A stretch of DNA of 7,931 bases. Source: Anaeromyxobacteraceae bacterium. Its GTDB lineage: Bacteria; Myxococcota; Myxococcia; Myxococcales; Anaeromyxobacteraceae. Positions 5,143 to 7,931 of the stretch are shown one piece after another. Position numbers and translations under genes: made by a program. Below the pieces are notes generated by a model. The model was not told where the DNA came from and ran no database searches. It saw nothing but the letters and a program-made list of their open reading frames with translations. Position 1 is the stretch's first letter; each line of letters opens with the position of its first letter. The stretch spans positions 1 to 7,931 of the forward strand of contig DAIEMM010000091.1 in NCBI GenBank assembly GCA_027349605.1, given 5' to 3'.

Positions 5143-7317
5143 TCACCCGTGGAACGTCCGGCCGCCTCCACCCCGCTCCACGAGGAGCGGCGCGGGACGG
5201 AATCGCAGCCCGAGGCGCCCCTCGAGGCGGCGCATGCGCTCGAGCACCCGGGCGCTGCCCTCGGCGTCGATCCAGTGGAACGGTCCGCCCCGGAAGGGCG
5301 GGAACCCCAGCCCGAACACCGCCCCGACGTCGCCGTCCCGCGCGCTGCGCAGGACTCCTTCACCCAGCGTGAGCACGGCCTCGTTCACCATCTGGAGGAC
5401 GCAGCGCTCGACGATCTCCTCCCGGTCGATCTTCTTGCGGCGGCGCCCGCCGGGGAGGGCGTCGTAGACGGTGGCGTCCACGACCTTCTTCTTCTTCGGA
5501 TCTCCGTAGGTGTAGAAGCCCTTGCCGTTCTTGCGGCCCAGCCGCCCGGACTCGAGCACCTTGCCCATGGCCTCGGGCACCGACATGCGATCCCCGAAGG
5601 CGCCGTGGAGGACCTTGGCCACCTTGGCCCCCACGTCGATGCCCACCTCGTCGAGGAGCGTCATCGGGCCCACCGGGAAGCCGAAGCCGGTGAGCGCGCC
5701 GTCGACGTCCTCCACCGAGGCGCCCTCGAGGAGCAGCATCACCGCCTCGTTCATGTACGGGGCGAGGACGCGGCTGGTGTAGAAGCCCGGCCCGTCGTTC
5801 ACCACGATGACGGTCTTGCCCTGCCTCTTTCCCAGCGCCACCGCGGTGGCGGTGACGTCGTCGGCGGTGCGCGGGGTGACGATCACCTCGAGCAGCGGCA
5901 TCTTGTTCACCGGCGAGAAGTAGTGCATCCCGAGCACGGTCTCCGGGTGCCCGGACGCCGAGGCGATGTCCCCGATGGGGATGGACGAGGTGTTGGTGGC
6001 GAAGATGCCCCTCGGGTTCAGGGTCTCGAAGGTGCGGAGCATCTCCTGCTTCAGCTTCAAGTCCTCGAAGACCGCCTCGACGAGGACGTCCACCCGCTCC
6101 ATGCCCTCCCACCCGGTGCCGGCGGTGAGGAGCCGCATGCGGGAGAGCTTCTCCAGGCGGTCCATGGAGCGCTTCTTCACCCGGCCGTCGAAGATCCCGG
6201 CCACCGCCGCGAAGGCGCGCGCCACCGCGGCGTCGTCCTTCTCCCGGATGCGCACCGGGATGCCCGCGTTGGTGGTGACGTAGGCGATGCCCGAGCCCAT
6301 GAGCCCTCCGCCCAGGATGCCCACCGACTCGACCTTGCGGGCCTTCACCGAGGGATCGGAGGTGCCGTTGTCCTTCTTCAGCGCGGTGGTGGCGAAGAAG
6401 ATGCCCATGAGCTGCTTCGCCACGGGGGAGACGGCCAGCTCCCCGAAGAGGCGGGCCTCGGGCTCGAGGCCGGCCTCCATTCCCTTCTCGACGCCGGCCT
6501 GGATGGCGTCGAGCGCGGCGACCGGGGCGGGGTAGTGTCCCCTGGTCTTCTCGAGGAGCTGCCTCCTGGCCTTGCGGAAGAGGACCTCGCGGCCCAGGAA
6601 GTTCTCCTCGAGGGCCAGCTTCTGGAGCGTGGCCTGGGGATCCTTCTTCAGCTGGTCCACCACGCCGGAGGCGGCGGGCCGCAACCGCTCCCCGTCGGCG
6701 AGCGCCAGGGCCCGGGCCCGTGCGATCGTGAGCAGGAGCGGCGCCGGGACCGACTCGTCCACCAGCCCGATGGCGAGCGCCTTCTTCGGCTTCACCGTCT
6801 TTCCGGCCAGGACCAGGTCGAGGGCGGTGGCGATCCCCACCAGGCGGGGCATGCGCTGCGTGCCGCCGGCGCCGGGGATGACGCCCAGCTGCACCTCGGG
6901 AAGCCCGAGCTGCGTCTTCCGGTCGTTCGCGGCCACGCGGTAGTGGCAGGCCATGGCCCACTCGAGCCCCCCGCCCAGGCAGGCGCCCTGGATGGCCGCC
7001 ACCACCGGCTTCGGGTACTTCTCCAGCCGGTCGAAGCCCTCCTGCCCGTCGCGGGAGAGCTTCTCGGCCGCGGCCGCGCTGCCCACGTCGCGCAGCATCT
7101 CGATGTCGGCGCCGGCCACGAAGCCGTCCTTCTTGCCGCTGGCGAGCACCACGGCCCTCACCGCGGGGTCCCTCTCCAGGGACTCCAGGATCGCGCGGAA
7201 CTCCGCGCCGACCCCCTCGGTGAGCGTGTTCACCGGCGCGCCGGGGACGTCCACCAGCACGGTGGCCACGCCGCCCTGGATCTCGATCCGGAAGTTCTTC
7301 CAGTCACTCTGGGTCAT
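5143..7317 (-). CDS. fadJ: Multifunctional beta-oxidation protein: enoyl-CoA hydratase / 3-hydroxyacyl-CoA dehydrogenase
   Basis: This 724-residue cytosolic enzyme hydrates trans-2-enoyl-CoA to L-3-hydroxyacyl-CoA, then oxidises it with NAD to 3-ketoacyl-CoA, the substrate of the thiolase encoded just upstream. The crotonase domain (about 8-200) contains GACLGGGLEWAMACHYR with catalytic E119 and LPEVQLGVIPGAGGTQR with E141, close to the catalytic pair known in FadB. A linker leads to the NAD-binding domain with GILGGGLMGSG (333-343). The catalytic HYFSPVNKMPLLEV has H465 and E477, the same 12-residue spacing as the FadB dyad, followed by NDGPGFYTSRVLAPYMNEA. A C-terminal dehydrogenase-like domain ends with GFPPFRGGPFHWID. 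Length matches FadJ (just over 700). The ATG at 7317 lies one base after the thiolase stop and has GGAGG (complement of 7324-7328) six bases upstream, so translation is coupled. All catalytic residues are present. The thiolase-first gene order favours fadJ over fadB, but the exact subtype is uncertain. Confidence 0.95.
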   Translation of the reverse strand: MTQSDWKNFRIEIQGGVATVLVDVPGAPVNTLTEGVGAEFRAILESLERDPAVRAVVLASGKKDGFVAGADIEMLRDVGSAAAAEKLSRDGQEGFDRLEKYPKPVVAAIQGACLGGGLEWAMACHYRVAANDRKTQLGLPEVQLGVIPGAGGTQRMPRLVGIATALDLVLAGKTVKPKKALAIGLVDESVPAPLLLTIARARALALADGERLRPAASGVVDQLKKDPQATLQKLALEENFLGREVLFRKARRQLLEKTRGHYPAPVAALDAIQAGVEKGMEAGLEPEARLFGELAVSPVAKQLMGIFFATTALKKDNGTSDPSVKARKVESVGILGGGLMGSGIAYVTTNAGIPVRIREKDDAAVARAFAAVAGIFDGRVKKRSMDRLEKLSRMRLLTAGTGWEGMERVDVLVEAVFEDLKLKQEMLRTFETLNPRGIFATNTSSIPIGDIASASGHPETVLGMHYFSPVNKMPLLEVIVTPRTADDVTATAVALGKRQGKTVIVVNDGPGFYTSRVLAPYMNEAVMLLLEGASVEDVDGALTGFGFPVGPMTLLDEVGIDVGAKVAKVLHGAFGDRMSVPEAMGKVLESGRLGRKNGKGFYTYGDPKKKKVVDATVYDALPGGRRRKKIDREEIVERCVLQMVNEAVLTLGEGVLRSARDGDVGAVFGLGFPPFRGGPFHWIDAEGSARVLERMRRLEGRLGLRFRPAPLLVERGGGGRTFHG

Positions 7318-7318
7318 G

Positions 7319-7931
7319 TCAGGCCTCCGGTCCGTCGAGGACGACCGCCGCGCCCATTCCCCCGGCGGCGCAGACGGTGAGCAGCGCGTGGCGCCCCCTG
7401 CGGCGGGCCAGCTCGCGCAGCGCCTGGGTGATCATGCGGGCGCCGGTGGCGCCGAACGGGTGGCCCAGCGGGATCGAGCCCCCGTTGGGGTTGAGCCGGG
7501 CGGGGTCGATCTCGCCGAGCGGCTCGGCGCGCCCCAGCTTCTCCTCGGCGAACTTCCGGGAGGCGAAGGCCTGGAGGTTGGAGAGGACCTGGGCGGCGAA
7601 GGCCTCGTGCATCTCCACGACGTCCATGTCGGCGAGCCCCAGGCCGGCGCGGTCGAGCGCGACCGGCGCGGCGTAGGCCGGCCACTGCAGCAGCTGGTCG
7701 CCCGGGTCGGTGGCCGCGTAGGCGTAGGCCCGGAGGAAGCCCAGCGGCTTCACGCCCAGCTCCCGGGCCCGCCCCTCCGCCATGAGGATGACCGCGGCGG
7801 CGCCGTCGGTGAGGGGCGAGGAGTTCCCGGCCGTGATGGTGCCGTAGCGCCGGTCGAAGACCGGCTTCAGCGAGGCCAGCGCGTCGTAGGTGGTGTCGGC
7901 GCGGACGTTGTTGTCGACGGCCGAGACCTTC
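7319..7931 (-). CDS. fadI: FadI-type acetyl-CoA C-acyltransferase (3-ketoacyl-CoA thiolase), C-terminal half
   Basis: The reading frame enters from the right edge of the window (first full codon at 7930) and ends at TGA 7321-7319, giving 203 visible residues, roughly half of a thiolase. It catalyses CoA-dependent cleavage of 3-ketoacyl-CoA to acetyl-CoA and a shortened acyl-CoA. Visible family signatures are NVRADTTYDALASLKPVF, TAGNSSPLTDGAAAVILM, MHEAFAAQ, NPNGGSIPLGHPFGATGAR with the catalytic His, and CAAGGMGAA with the second catalytic Cys. The nucleophilic Cys of the N-terminal half lies outside the window. An in-frame ATG at 7783 is internal, not a start, because conserved thiolase sequence continues upstream of it. 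One base separates this gene from fadJ, so they form a tight operon. The HEAFAAQ sequence and the partnership with a multifunctional protein support a FadI/trifunctional-beta type rather than a biosynthetic acetoacetyl-CoA thiolase. Confidence 0.93.
   Translation of the reverse strand, partial: KVSAVDNNVRADTTYDALASLKPVFDRRYGTITAGNSSPLTDGAAAVILMAEGRARELGVKPLGFLRAYAYAATDPGDQLLQWPAYAAPVALDRAGLGLADMDVVEMHEAFAAQVLSNLQAFASRKFAEEKLGRAEPLGEIDPARLNPNGGSIPLGHPFGATGARMITQALRELARRRGRHALLTVCAAGGMGAAVVLDGPEA

Noticed and set aside
4675..7380. Long plus-strand open frame of 901 codons opposite fadJ
   Set aside because: It is an antisense shadow of a gene with complete catalytic motifs on the minus strand; the product is His/Arg/Gly/Ala-rich and unrecognisable.

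Overview
This 7.9 kb window is very GC-rich and carries an outer-membrane multihaem c-type cytochrome of the OmcA/MtrC class. Next to it are a two-component regulatory pair and a fadI-fadJ type beta-oxidation pair. Gene content and codon use suggest a metal-respiring, high-GC deltaproteobacterium (Myxococcota), most like Anaeromyxobacter. This assignment is an inference from protein character and composition, not from a database match.

Layout. Positions 1-153 (+) hold the C-terminal part of a Kup-type potassium transporter that stops earlier than the family normally does. A short convergent gap with two small hairpins (154-308) follows. All remaining genes are on the minus strand. Read in transcription order from the right edge, they are: the C-terminal half of a FadI-type thiolase (7931-7319); one base later a full-length FadJ/FadB-type multifunctional beta-oxidation protein (7317-5143); a 673-base gene-free region (5142-4470) with an unusual set of short repeats and dyads; a decahaem outer-membrane lipoprotein cytochrome of 816 residues (4469-2019); two strong hairpins, one a convincing intrinsic terminator (2003-1924); a short histidine kinase with no periplasmic sensor domain (1903-1001); and its OmpR/PhoB-type response regulator (1004-309), overlapping the kinase by ATGA.

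How the genes may work together. The two fad genes form a tight operon for fatty-acid beta-oxidation (hydration, oxidation, thiolysis), which yields NADH and acetyl-CoA. The cytochrome probably passes respiratory electrons to an extracellular acceptor. The kinase/regulator pair lies directly downstream of the cytochrome on the same strand. It may control the cytochrome or respond to membrane or respiratory state, but only the position supports this. No MtrA/MtrB-type periplasmic cytochrome or porin partner is present in the window.

Most notable points: the collagen-like Gly-X-Y tether with near-identical 9-bp repeats between the lipobox and the first haem; the 1+5+4 haem layout and the absence of any non-haem cysteine pair in the cytochrome; the sensor-less kinase; and the repeat cluster in the 673-base intergenic region. 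I did not find convincing evidence of a wholly new biological system.
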